From positions 914,001 through 978,000 of the forward strand of contig NZ_CP129236.1 in assembly GCF_030413615.1 (NCBI RefSeq): a DNA stretch of 64,000 nucleotides, given 5' to 3'. The position numbers and the translations under genes were made by a program. Shown here one piece after another: positions 8,841-17,805 of the stretch. The stretch is from Planococcus shixiaomingii. GTDB taxonomy: Bacteria; Bacillota; Bacilli; Bacillales_A; Planococcaceae. A model generated the notes under the pieces. The model had not been told where the DNA came from. It worked only from the letters and a program-made list of their open reading frames with translations, and did not search any database. The first letter of the stretch is position 1; each line of letters opens with the position of its first letter.

Positions 8841-9965
8841 ATTAACTCTCTATATAACCCTTTATTCCAATCACTTACATTGCCAAACGGCGTCATCTTG
8901 AAAGATCGCTTGGGTGTTGCCCCGATGACCACCTACTCAGGAAACCCTGACGGTACGGTTTCTGATGCGGAACTTACGTATTACAAGCGGCGCTCTAACA
9001 TTGGCGACCTGTATATTTCTGCTTGCATCGCCATTTCAGAAAACGGCATTGCATTTCCAAACCAATTCATCGGTTTTGATGACCGCGTTATGCCGCGCTT
9101 GAAACAGTTGGCATCCGAAATGAAAGCGAATGGCAGCAAAGCCATCATTCAAATGCAGCACGGCGGCCGCCAAGGACAGCCGGAGCTTATCTCGACGAAT
9201 GAAACCGTAGCACCGAGTGCAGTAACAAGCCCAAACAGCACCACAGTTCCGCGGGAATTGACGAACGAAGAAATCCAAGCTATTATCCGTGATTTTGGCG
9301 AAACGACCAGAAGAGTCATTGAAGCTGGATTTGACGGTGTGGAAATCCACGGCGCCAATCATTATTTGCTGCAGCAATTTGTTTCTTCTTATTTCAATCA
9401 GCGCGATGACGAATGGGGTGGAACACTTCAAAATCGCTTGAAGTTTTCAATGGCTGTTCTAAAAGAAGTACAGGACATTGCCGCCAAATATGCAGATGAT
9501 AGTTTCATCATTGGCTACCGGGTATCACCGGAAGAAATCCATGGCGAAACGGTCGGGTATACGTTAGCGGAAACAAAAGTGCTGGTTGATTTGCTGATAG
9601 AAAACGGTGTCCATTACATTCACACTTCGCTGTTTGATTTTAAAATGCCGCCAGCAGGCGTTACCGAAGAAGGAAGCATCGTCAGCATTTTATCCAAGCA
9701 CATCAATGGCCGAGTGCCTTTGGTTGTAGTTGGAAGCGTGAAAACACCGCAAGACGCTTTGGAAGCTTTGCAAGAAGGAGCGGACATTGTCGCAATGGGA
9801 CGCCAAGTACTGATCGATCCGGAATGGACTGAAAAAGTAAAAGCAGGAAACGAGAAAGATATTTTTACTACTATTCCTAAGAAACGAGTCGGCAAGTTAG
9901 ATATTCCAGAGTCTATGTGGAACCTGATTACGTCTTACAAAATGGTGCAAGTAGCAGAAGATTAA
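8841..9965 (+). CDS. NADH-dependent flavin oxidoreductase (Old Yellow Enzyme family), apparent ATT start
   Basis: TIM-barrel FMN ene-reductase of the OYE/NemA group. Visible signatures: N-terminal YNPLFQSLTLPNGV, the flavin-binding APMTTYSGN, the MQHGGRQG region, the substrate-binding IHGANHYLLQQF and C-terminal VVGSVKTPQDALEAL with GADIVAMGR. It reduces activated alkenes or nitro compounds with NAD(P)H in the cytoplasm. The frame is open to a TTG at 8754, but AAGAGGA (8828-8834) points to ATT at 8841 (7 bases from the G run), giving the normal family N-terminus and 374 residues, the usual length. Family confident; start unusual. Monocistronic, ended by a terminator. Confidence 0.85.
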   Translation: MNSLYNPLFQSLTLPNGVILKDRLGVAPMTTYSGNPDGTVSDAELTYYKRRSNIGDLYISACIAISENGIAFPNQFIGFDDRVMPRLKQLASEMKANGSKAIIQMQHGGRQGQPELISTNETVAPSAVTSPNSTTVPRELTNEEIQAIIRDFGETTRRVIEAGFDGVEIHGANHYLLQQFVSSYFNQRDDEWGGTLQNRLKFSMAVLKEVQDIAAKYADDSFIIGYRVSPEEIHGETVGYTLAETKVLVDLLIENGVHYIHTSLFDFKMPPAGVTEEGSIVSILSKHINGRVPLVVVGSVKTPQDALEALQEGADIVAMGRQVLIDPEWTEKVKAGNEKDIFTTIPKKRVGKLDIPESMWNLITSYKMVQVAED

Positions 9966-9974
9966 TAGATGATA

Positions 9975-10012
9975 GGGCCATAGAGAGCGGGCAGCTCTTT
10001 ATGGCCTTTTGT
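9975..10012 (+). terminator. Intrinsic terminator after flavin oxidoreductase gene
   Basis: GGCCATAGAGAGC pairs with GCTCTTTATGGCC and is followed by TTTTG. Confidence 0.8.
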
Positions 10013-10221
10013 CTGCGTTATTTGAGATGATTCTTCTATATATAGTTTAATGTGGTTTTGAAGTTGGGAGAAAAGGAAATACTCGTATAGGTTTTACGAA
10101 AAGTTGAAGACAATTTGAACGATAAGAGCGCGGCTTGTATCTTCTTTTAAAACGGTCTTTGCGGCAAGGCAAACAGAGACTCTGCCTTTTTCTGCTCTAT
10201 CTTTCACTTTTCGGAAAAATA

Positions 10222-10250
10222 TTGACTATTTGCTCATATAGTCGTATACT
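10222..10250 (+). promoter_or_regulatory. Sigma-A promoter of the GH65/ABC sugar operon
   Basis: TTGACT (10222-10227), a 17-base spacer and TATACT (10245-10250) make a near-consensus vegetative promoter reading toward the first GH65 gene. Confidence 0.65.
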
Positions 10251-10256
10251 TTCCCA

Positions 10257-10270
10257 TGAAAGCGCTTTAC
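10257..10270 (+). promoter_or_regulatory. Candidate cre site (CcpA)
   Basis: TGAAAGCGCTTTAC matches 12 of 14 positions of the Bacillus cre consensus, with a perfect AAAGCGCTTT core. It lies directly at the expected transcription start of the promoter at 10222-10250, the usual position for carbon catabolite repression. Confidence 0.55.
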
Positions 10271-10344
10271 TTCATCCCGCTTTTTTATGTTTTGTTGGAC
10301 GCTTTTTTAAAGACGTTTTGAACAAAGCATATATATTTTTAGTT

Positions 10345-10366
10345 TTTACAAAAACGTTTTCGTAAA
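10345..10366 (+). promoter_or_regulatory. 22-base inverted repeat, probable LacI-family operator
   Basis: TTTACAAAAACGTTTTCGTAAA is palindromic except for one base pair and has the central CG typical of LacI/GalR operators. It lies 39 bases before the first GH65 gene, and a LacI-family gene sits in the same locus at 16757. Confidence 0.65.
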
Positions 10367-10404
10367 GGTTTCGACGCTCTTGTCAGAAAGGGGACTCTCA
10401 AACG

Positions 10405-12768
10405 ATGATGGATTACAAATTAGGCACTGGAGAGTTCGAGGATTGGATAGTATCAGAAACGGCATTTTCCACAGATTACTTAGGGAAATGCGAAGCCATT
10501 CTGTCACTTGGGAATGGTTATATGGGGATGCGATCAGCAACTGAAGAACCTTACATAAAAGAACAAAGAAACTTGTTTGTTAATGGCACATTCAATAAAG
10601 CCCATCCAAACGAAGTAACTGAATTGCCGAATTTAGCGGACGTCACCCGAATCGATATCCGGGTGGATGGCGAGCGGTTTAGCCTTGAATTTGGAGAAAC
10701 TGCAAATTACGTACGGCAATTGAATTTAAAAACCGCCGAGCTATCTCGGAGTTTCGATTGGACCTCGCCGAAAGGCAAAAAACTGCGATTCCATTTCAAG
10801 CGCTTTGTCTCTCTTGCAAACTTGCATTTGATGGCCACGAAAATGCAAGTCGAAAGCTTGACCCATCCGGTCGACTTTTCCTTTGATTCTGGAATCAATG
10901 CACAAATGAATAATTCGGGTGCACAGCATTTCTTGGAAGGCGAACGAAGAGTGTTTGATAAACAGTTGATTCAATTAGTCCAAACGACAAACGAATCAAA
11001 TGTAGACGTGGTCATTAACACGACACATAACGTCAAAGTGAATGGTGAAGAAACGATGGCGGCACCGGATATGGATATGGCCCGACGGAAAGTGTGGCTA
11101 AGCTATGCGTTTACACTTCAGCCAAACGACCGGCTGGAAGTGGAAAAGGTCACAACCGTCCATACGAGCCGTGATTTAAATGCACTAGAAGCGGAATACG
11201 ATCTTCAGCAGTTGCGCGAGTCTTCTTTGGGAGATTTGAAACTGCATGCACTTCAAGGATACGATTCGCTTTTTCAAACCCATAAACAAACTTGGCAGCA
11301 AAACGTCTGGGATGTTTATAAGTTGGAAATTGACAGCGACAATGCTTTTGACCAGCTTGGTTTAAGGTTTGCGCTCTATCATTTGACGTTAATGACTCCA
11401 GCGCATGACGCTCGTATGGGAATCGGTGCAAAAGGCTTGAGCGGGGAAGGCTATAAAGGCCATTCGTTTTGGGACACGGAAGTGTTCATCTTGCCGTTTT
11501 TCATTTATTCCAACCCGGCAGTGGCGAAATCATTGCTGACATACCGCTATCTTGGTTTAGCTGGTGCGAGAGCAAAGGCCATCGAAAATGGCTACAGCGG
11601 CGCGATGTATCCGTGGGAAATGGCTTGGCCGACCGATGGGGAAGTTACGCCGAAATGGGGAGATATCGATATCGTGACCGGAGAACAATCCCGAATCTGG
11701 TCAGGTGCTATTGAACAGCATATTTCTGCTGACATCGCCTTTGCAATTTACCAATATAACGAAGTGACGAATGATCAGGAATTTTTAGACCAATACGGTT
11801 ACGAAATGGTTTTCGATACGGCGAAGTTCTGGGCAAGCCGCCTGGAATGGAACGAGGAGAAAGGGCGCTACGAAATTACCAATGTTATTGGCCCGGATGA
11901 ATACAAAGAGCACGTCAACAACAATGCCTTTACAAATTACATGGCTTACTTCAATTTAAAGCTGGCGATCCGTTATTACGATCAGCTGGCGGAAGAAAAC
12001 CCGGAACTGCTGGAAAAACTTGCAGCTCCTTTGGAACTGGCTGCCGCTTATCCGGACTGGCAGGAAAAAGCGGATCGGCTCTTCTTGCCGGAACCGCGGG
12101 CAGCAGATCGAGTCATCCCACAAGATGACACATACTTGCAGCTGGAAGAAATTGATCTCACGAAATACAAAAATCAAGAAAAAGTCCGTACCATATACCG
12201 GGATTATAACTCCGAGCAAATCAATTCTTTCCAAGTGACGAAGCAAGCGGATGGTTTGATCTTGCTGTATTTGCTGGAACAAACTTTCCTGCATGATGAT
12301 CCGCGTATTTCCAAGGATGTTAAAAGCGCGAGTTTTCATTATTATGAACCGAAAACTTTGCATGATTCATCGCTCAGTTTAGTGACCCACACCATCCTTG
12401 CAAGTGATATCGGCGAATATGACTTGGCTTACTCGCTTTTTCAAAAGTCGATTGAAATCGACTTGGGTCCTGCAATGGACACATCGGATGAAGGAATCCA
12501 CGCTGCGTCGATTGGCGGACTTTGGAAAGCGGCCGTCTTTGGGTTCGCTGGTGTGCGGCTGATAGATGGACGGCTTCGGATTGATCCGAAATTGCCAAAA
12601 ACCTGGCGCAGCATGAAGTTCACCATTCAGTGGCAAGGAAGCCCTGTTTCGATTTCCATCACGCCAACTTTGTTGGCCATTAAAATGGAAGATGGAGAAG
12701 TAATGGTATTTGAGACGAATAACGTTGTCCATGAATGCACAGGATATACCGAAATCCCGATTGCTTAA
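10405..12768 (+). CDS. GH65 disaccharide phosphorylase (kojibiose/nigerose phosphorylase-like)
   Basis: 787 residues, full length for glycoside hydrolase family 65: N-terminal beta-sandwich (1-270), linker, alpha/alpha-barrel (320-660) and C-terminal sheet. It performs phosphorolysis of an alpha-glucosyl disaccharide to beta-glucose-1-phosphate. The general acid is Glu499 in VIGPDEYKEHVNNN; LSLGNGYMGMR, GIGAKGLSGEGYKGHSFWDTE and the phosphate-binding HDSSLS follow the family. The loop that sets specificity reads TDGEVTPKWG then RIWSGAIEQHISADIA, which resembles kojibiose/nigerose-type enzymes more than maltose phosphorylase; the substrate is inferred, not shown. ATG start after AAAGGGG. It heads an operon with sugar importer genes and is preceded by cre and LacI-type sites. 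Confidence 0.88.
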   Translation: MMDYKLGTGEFEDWIVSETAFSTDYLGKCEAILSLGNGYMGMRSATEEPYIKEQRNLFVNGTFNKAHPNEVTELPNLADVTRIDIRVDGERFSLEFGETANYVRQLNLKTAELSRSFDWTSPKGKKLRFHFKRFVSLANLHLMATKMQVESLTHPVDFSFDSGINAQMNNSGAQHFLEGERRVFDKQLIQLVQTTNESNVDVVINTTHNVKVNGEETMAAPDMDMARRKVWLSYAFTLQPNDRLEVEKVTTVHTSRDLNALEAEYDLQQLRESSLGDLKLHALQGYDSLFQTHKQTWQQNVWDVYKLEIDSDNAFDQLGLRFALYHLTLMTPAHDARMGIGAKGLSGEGYKGHSFWDTEVFILPFFIYSNPAVAKSLLTYRYLGLAGARAKAIENGYSGAMYPWEMAWPTDGEVTPKWGDIDIVTGEQSRIWSGAIEQHISADIAFAIYQYNEVTNDQEFLDQYGYEMVFDTAKFWASRLEWNEEKGRYEITNVIGPDEYKEHVNNNAFTNYMAYFNLKLAIRYYDQLAEENPELLEKLAAPLELAAAYPDWQEKADRLFLPEPRAADRVIPQDDTYLQLEEIDLTKYKNQEKVRTIYRDYNSEQINSFQVTKQADGLILLYLLEQTFLHDDPRISKDVKSASFHYYEPKTLHDSSLSLVTHTILASDIGEYDLAYSLFQKSIEIDLGPAMDTSDEGIHAASIGGLWKAAVFGFAGVRLIDGRLRIDPKLPKTWRSMKFTIQWQGSPVSISITPTLLAIKMEDGEVMVFETNNVVHECTGYTEIPIA

Positions 12769-12874
12769 GAAAATCGGGAACTCGTTCCAGTTCAAAACTT
12801 TCAAGTAGGTAGTTATAAAATGATTTTTCATTTTATTCACTATAGTAATTCAAAACAGAAAAGGGGTAATACAA

Positions 12875-14116
12875 ATGAAAGTCCAAAAAAAATCGTTGTT
12901 TAGTCTAGTAATGGTTTTAGTATTGCTTCTTCTAGCTGCCTGTGGCGGACAAGAAGAGCAGTCGTCAAGTACAGAAGAAGGCGGAGCGGCGAAGAAAATT
13001 ACGATTTTCCAAAGTAAAGTCGAAATTTCCGATCAGCTGACAGCATTGGCTAAAGAGTACACGGAAGAAACGGGCGTTGAAGTTGAAGTTTTGGGGACAA
13101 CTGGCGATGACTACTTCCAGCAATTGCAAATTCGTTTGAACAGCAATCAAGGACCATCAATTTTCAGCCTTCAACACGCACTGGAAGCTGAAAAATTAAA
13201 ATCTTATGTTGCTGATCTAAGCGCAGAAGAATATGTAAAAGATATTGCACCGAACATGGAATTGAAACTAGAAGACAAAGTTGTAGGGATTCCTTACGGC
13301 GTTGAAGGATTCGGTATCATTTACAATAAAGATCTTGTAAAACCTGAAGATGTAAAAGACTTGGCTTCATTTACAAGCACGTTAGAAAAATTCAAAGGCG
13401 AAGGTATTAATGGTTTCAGCCTTGCTCAAGATGCATACTTCTTGATCGGGCATATCAGTAACTATCCATTCTCTTTACAGCCGGACCCACTGGATTTCAT
13501 CAACAAATTGAATGCTGGTGAAGTAACAATGGCTCAAACTCCTGAATTCCAGGAATTCGGCCAATTCATGGAAGCAATCAAAACGAACACACCAACTCCT
13601 TTGAGCGTAACTTACGATCAGCAGATCGGTGATTTTGCATCAGGCAAAACTGCGATGATTCACCAAGGAAACTGGGCTTCAGGTATGTTGAAAGAGTTTG
13701 ATGTGGACTTTGAATATGGCATGCTGCCATTCCCATTGATGGGCAATGACAAACTAGCAGTTGGAACAGGAAATAACTGGGCAGTAAACAGCCAAAAAGA
13801 AGAAGGCGAAATTCAAGCAGCTAAAGATTTCTTGAACTGGATGAATACTAGTGAAACAGGCAAACGCTACATTGTAGAAGAATTCGGATTTGTTCCAGCT
13901 CTTACTACAATCGAGCCAGGCGAATTGGATCCATTGTCACAAGCTGTATCTGAAGCTTCAAACAGCGGAGAAACAATTCCATGGGCACAAAACGCATTCC
14001 CAGCAAACATCGTTCCAAATGATTTAACGCCATTTGCACAAAAATTCTTCTCTGAAGACATGACAGGCGAACAGTTTGTAGAAGAGTTTGATAAGGCTTG
14101 GCAGAACGCTCAGTAA
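12875..14116 (+). CDS. Sugar ABC transporter substrate-binding lipoprotein
   Basis: 413 residues, family 1 extracellular solute-binding protein (MalE type). A lipoprotein signal ends LLLLAACGG, so the protein is tethered outside the membrane. The rest shows the two-lobed pattern: ITIFQSKVEISDQL, EVEVLGTTGDDYFQQLQIRLN, GIPYGVEGFGIIYNKDL, and GKTAMIHQGNWASG. It captures the disaccharide or short oligosaccharide that the GH65 enzymes would cleave and passes it to the two permeases downstream. ATG with AAAAGGGG. A hairpin between this gene and the permease gene probably keeps its mRNA level higher. Confidence 0.92.
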   Translation: MKVQKKSLFSLVMVLVLLLLAACGGQEEQSSSTEEGGAAKKITIFQSKVEISDQLTALAKEYTEETGVEVEVLGTTGDDYFQQLQIRLNSNQGPSIFSLQHALEAEKLKSYVADLSAEEYVKDIAPNMELKLEDKVVGIPYGVEGFGIIYNKDLVKPEDVKDLASFTSTLEKFKGEGINGFSLAQDAYFLIGHISNYPFSLQPDPLDFINKLNAGEVTMAQTPEFQEFGQFMEAIKTNTPTPLSVTYDQQIGDFASGKTAMIHQGNWASGMLKEFDVDFEYGMLPFPLMGNDKLAVGTGNNWAVNSQKEEGEIQAAKDFLNWMNTSETGKRYIVEEFGFVPALTTIEPGELDPLSQAVSEASNSGETIPWAQNAFPANIVPNDLTPFAQKFFSEDMTGEQFVEEFDKAWQNAQ

Positions 14117-14151
14117 TTAGAGCTATTACAAAAGCATACGGTTAGGGACTA

Positions 14152-14177
14152 TGGACACGCCTTTATTGGCGTGTCCA
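14152..14177 (+). promoter_or_regulatory. Intercistronic mRNA hairpin between binding-protein and permease genes
   Basis: TGGACACGCC and GGCGTGTCCA form a perfect 10-base stem with a 6-base loop. No T-run follows, so it is not a strong terminator. Such a hairpin after a binding-protein gene commonly stabilises the upstream mRNA or gives partial termination. Confidence 0.55.
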
Positions 14178-14233
14178 ATCCTTACTTTATAAAGCGGTTG
14201 ACTAATTGAACTTTTAAGAAAGAAGGGGTGGAC

Positions 14234-15109
14234 ATGGCAAACAAGAATCAGAAAAGATGGTATGCATTATTTACTGCACCACTATTGATCATTTTTACGA
14301 CAGTTGTCATTATCCCGTTTATAATCGGAATTTATTATGCGTTTTTTGAATGGGACGGCATAGCTGCCAATGAAAAAGTATTTGTTGGATTTGAAAATTT
14401 CACAAGCTTATTCCAAGATGAACGATTCCTCGAGTCAGCGTGGCTGACCATATTGTTTACGGTTTTATCAGTAATCACAATTAATGTAGTCGGACTTTCG
14501 TTCGCCTTATTGGTAACATCAAAACTCCGGACTTCAAATATTGCGCGTACTATGCTGTTTATGCCTTATCTGATCGGCGGTTTGATCTTAGGTTATATTT
14601 GGCAGTTTGTTTTCCTGGACGTTTTCGCCTTATTTGGTGAGGTAACAGGATTGGATAAAATCTTTTTCAACTGGCTAATCGATCCCCAGTTTGCCTTATA
14701 CGGCTTAGTTTTTGTTTTCACTTGGCAGATGGCGGGATACATCATGATTATCTATATCGCCGGGCTACAAGGAATTCCAAACGATGTTGTTGAAGCTTCT
14801 AAAATCGATGGTGCGACTCCTTGGCAACGGTTCAGCAGAATCACCTTGCCGCTCCTAATGCCAGCTCTTACGATTTCTTTGTTCTTGACATTATCTTCCG
14901 CATTTAAAATTTATGACGTCAACTTGTCGCTGACAGGCGGCGGACCTGCAAACTCTACCGAGATGTTTGCGATGAATATTTACAATGAAATCTTTGGCAG
15001 CGGAAACTACGGATTCGGACAAGCGAAAGCGATTGTCTTCTTCTTGATCGTTGCAGCGATTACATTGACACAAGTTTACATTACGAAGAAACGGGAGGTC
15101 GAAATGTGA
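14234..15109 (+). CDS. Sugar ABC transporter permease (MalF type)
   Basis: About 291 residues with six membrane segments and the EAA loop EASKIDGATPWQRFSRITLP, which docks on the ATPase. ATG 14234 is preferred over the in-frame GTG at 14228 because the ribosome binding site AAGGGG overlaps the GTG. It overlaps the next permease gene by a few bases, indicating translational coupling. Together they form the membrane channel for the disaccharide importer. Confidence 0.92.
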   Translation: MANKNQKRWYALFTAPLLIIFTTVVIIPFIIGIYYAFFEWDGIAANEKVFVGFENFTSLFQDERFLESAWLTILFTVLSVITINVVGLSFALLVTSKLRTSNIARTMLFMPYLIGGLILGYIWQFVFLDVFALFGEVTGLDKIFFNWLIDPQFALYGLVFVFTWQMAGYIMIIYIAGLQGIPNDVVEASKIDGATPWQRFSRITLPLLMPALTISLFLTLSSAFKIYDVNLSLTGGGPANSTEMFAMNIYNEIFGSGNYGFGQAKAIVFFLIVAAITLTQVYITKKREVEM

Positions 15110-15945
15110 TGGGGAAAATAAAGAATGTTATAAAAGACGTTTTGCTTATTTTGCTGGCGCTTGTCTTCCTATCTCCTATCTATATCATCTTCGTAAACTC
15201 CTTTAAAGACCGCCAGGAACTTTACGATAATGCCCTTTCCTTGCCATCGAATTTTAGCTTCCAATATTATTTAGAAGCAATGGAAAAGATGAATTTCTTA
15301 AGTGCCATCGGCAACTCGCTTTATGTCACCATTGTTTCTGTCATATTTATTGTTGTATTGTCTTCCATGACCGCCTGGATGCTGGTGCGGTCGAACAATA
15401 AACTAAGCACGTTTATCTTTATGACATTTATCGCCACAATGCTTATTCCGTTTCAGACATTGATGATGCCGCTTATGCAGTTGATGAGCTCCATAACTAA
15501 CAACTTAGGCATTCCGATGTACAACACGCGTGAAGGGCTGATTTTCATGAACGTCGGCTTCCATGCGAGTCTTTCCGTTTTTCTTTATCACGGCTTTATC
15601 AAATCGATTCCGATTACCCTTGAAGAAGCGGCGACAATCGATGGAGCTACTAAGTTTGGCGTTTTCTGGAGAATCATTTTCCCGATGCTAAAACCGATTA
15701 CAGCAACCGTTATGATCTTGAACGTCATCAGCATCTGGAATGACTTCCTGTTGCCTTCATTGACGCTTATTGATGTGAATTTAAGAACCATTCCTTTATC
15801 GACATTCTATTTCTTCGGAGAATTCTCAATTCAGTGGAATTTGGCGATGGCCGGTTTGACGTTGACGATTATCCCGGTAGTGATTTTCTATGCCCTAGCT
15901 CAAAAACATATCATCAAAGGAATTGGAGAAGGGGCAGTCAAATAA
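15106..15945 (+). CDS. Sugar ABC transporter permease (MalG type)
   Basis: 279 residues with six membrane helices and the EAA motif EEAATIDGATKFGVFWRIIFP. The N-terminus NSFKDRQELYDNALSLPSNFSF is typical of carbohydrate permease 2 (CUT1) subunits. The start is GTG 15106 or ATG 15109, overlapping the end of the first permease gene, with GGGAGG upstream. No ATPase gene is present in the operon; CUT1 importers often use a shared MsmX/UgpC ATPase encoded elsewhere. Confidence 0.92.
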   Translation: MMGKIKNVIKDVLLILLALVFLSPIYIIFVNSFKDRQELYDNALSLPSNFSFQYYLEAMEKMNFLSAIGNSLYVTIVSVIFIVVLSSMTAWMLVRSNNKLSTFIFMTFIATMLIPFQTLMMPLMQLMSSITNNLGIPMYNTREGLIFMNVGFHASLSVFLYHGFIKSIPITLEEAATIDGATKFGVFWRIIFPMLKPITATVMILNVISIWNDFLLPSLTLIDVNLRTIPLSTFYFFGEFSIQWNLAMAGLTLTIIPVVIFYALAQKHIIKGIGEGAVK

Positions 15946-15970
15946 GCCAATTCTTGCAGGAGGGAACAAC

Positions 15971-16675
15971 ATGCGTGACTTTTCAGGTCTAACAGAAACC
16001 TTATACACTGCCACTGAATGGATCATGCGGTTTTCTGTCATCAATGTTTTATGGTTTATCCTTAACATTCCAATTGTCTTTACGATAACAAGCATCTTCT
16101 TTGGGAATTCCGAAAGCAGTTCTTTACTATATCTGTGGCCGCTTGTGGTGCTGCTTCCTGCCTTGTTCTTTCCGAGCACAGCTGCGATGTTCTCCACAGT
16201 CCGGGAATGGATTATAAAAAAAGATCAAGCTTCTCTGACGAAAACGTATTTTTCACATTTGAAAGCAACTTACAAAAAAAGTTTCCTTTCCGGCATTGTG
16301 CTTATGGCTCTTTGGTTTATCTGGATTTTGGATTTTACATTTTTCAAAAATGAAAATGATTTGATCTGGACAATGTTTGTAGTTGTAGGGTTGATTTTAT
16401 TTGTTTTTACAATCAACTTTTTTTCTTTAAGTGCGCATTACCAAATGAGCAATAAAGCGCTTTTGAAGAACGCTTTTTTCGTCACAGTAGGCAATCCACT
16501 GTTAAGCCTGTTTATCTTGATCAGCAATTTGTCGTTATTTTATGTAAGTGCAACTGAACTTTTGTTTTTATTGCCGCTTTTTGCAGGCACAGTCAGCGCG
16601 TTTCTTTCCTTTTTGGCTTTTTACCGCTTCTCTTTAAAGGTGGAGGAAAAAGCGTTGAAAAACAAAGAAGGCTAA
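15971..16675 (+). CDS. YesL-like DUF624 membrane protein
   Basis: 235 residues from ATG 15971, selected because AGGAGGGAACAAC precedes it and it follows the permease stop by 25 bases. Five to six hydrophobic segments and the N-terminal TATEWIMRFSVINVLWFILNIP segment match DUF624/YesL. These proteins accompany sugar ABC importers in Bacillales; their role is unknown but could be an accessory membrane subunit. Confidence 0.85.
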   Translation: MRDFSGLTETLYTATEWIMRFSVINVLWFILNIPIVFTITSIFFGNSESSSLLYLWPLVVLLPALFFPSTAAMFSTVREWIIKKDQASLTKTYFSHLKATYKKSFLSGIVLMALWFIWILDFTFFKNENDLIWTMFVVVGLILFVFTINFFSLSAHYQMSNKALLKNAFFVTVGNPLLSLFILISNLSLFYVSATELLFLLPLFAGTVSAFLSFLAFYRFSLKVEEKALKNKEG

Positions 16676-16756
16676 TCAGTTTCAACGATCAGACCGGATT
16701 TTCTTTAAATATTTTTTTGATTGGTACTTATTATTTTGCAGGATGTGATGTTGAGC

Positions 16757-17779
16757 ATGGCTACGATTAAAGATGTCGCCAAAAAAGCCGGGGTATCAAT
16801 CAGTGTAGTATCAAAAACATATAATAATTATGTTGATGTGAGCGAAGAAACACGGCAACGGATTTTTGCTGTTGCAAAAGAATTGAATTACTCGCCGAAT
16901 ATAGTGGCAAAAAATTTGTCTTCAAAAAAACAAATGACGTTTGGATTGATTTCGTCAGGCGTCTTGAATGATAACGAAAAAGACAACAATGCCTTTGACA
17001 TATTCAAAGGAGTGTACCGGGAAATTTCAGAAAGCCGCTTTGAATTGTCCATTTATCTGATCGATTCTCAAAAACAGAAACAGCAAAGCTATGTCCAATA
17101 TTGCCGTGAGCGCAACATTGGCGGTGCAATTTTACAAGGAATCCGAACGGATGATCAATATTATACCGAACTGATCAACACGGATATTCCATGCGTTGTA
17201 CTCGATATCATGAACGAAACAGCCAACGGCATGATCGGCAGCGTTTCCATCGATAATGCCGAAGCCAGCAAAGAAATGGCACTTCATTTATTGGAACGCA
17301 ATCACCGCAGACTGGTCATCATGACTGGCACGAAAGAGACATATGTGAATAAAGAACGAATGAAAGGGTTAGAAGAGGCTCTGCACGTTTACGGCATGAA
17401 GTTAAGTGACGTAGATGTTTTGGATGCCGATTTTTCCGAAGAAATGGCGTACAGCTTGACCAAGGAATATTTGGAGACAAAACAGCCGACCGCTTTTCTT
17501 TGCTTTAGTGATTTAATGGCTTTTGGGGTCATGAGGGCTGTAAAGGAAGCAGGCTTCAAAATTCCTGAAGATGTTTCGGTTACCGGATTTGACGATTTGG
17601 TCTTCAGCGGATTTACACAACCGCCGCTTACAACGGTTAAGCAAGATTTTGTCGAAATTGGAAAAGTGGCCGCCCAATTGCTTCAGGACATAAAAGAAAA
17701 AAAATTGGAGCGCCAGCACATATGGGTCAAGCATCGGTTAATGGAACGTGAAAGCGTAAAAACACTGCCAAGAAATTAG
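16757..17779 (+). CDS. LacI-family transcriptional regulator
   Basis: About 340 residues. It begins MATIKDVAKKAGVSISVVSK, the LacI/GalR helix-turn-helix with hinge helix (VAKNLSSKK), followed by a periplasmic-binding-protein fold that binds sugar or sugar phosphate (TGFDDLVFSGFTQPPLTTV). ATG 16757 gives the normal family N-terminus. It presumably controls the GH65/ABC operon by binding the 22-base CG-centred palindrome at 10345-10366. Its stop overlaps the open frame of the downstream mutase gene, so the two are cotranscribed. Confidence 0.9.
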   Translation: MATIKDVAKKAGVSISVVSKTYNNYVDVSEETRQRIFAVAKELNYSPNIVAKNLSSKKQMTFGLISSGVLNDNEKDNNAFDIFKGVYREISESRFELSIYLIDSQKQKQQSYVQYCRERNIGGAILQGIRTDDQYYTELINTDIPCVVLDIMNETANGMIGSVSIDNAEASKEMALHLLERNHRRLVIMTGTKETYVNKERMKGLEEALHVYGMKLSDVDVLDADFSEEMAYSLTKEYLETKQPTAFLCFSDLMAFGVMRAVKEAGFKIPEDVSVTGFDDLVFSGFTQPPLTTVKQDFVEIGKVAAQLLQDIKEKKLERQHIWVKHRLMERESVKTLPRN

Positions 17780-17805
17780 TGCTTGAAAAGAAAGGAACCT
17801 ACTCC

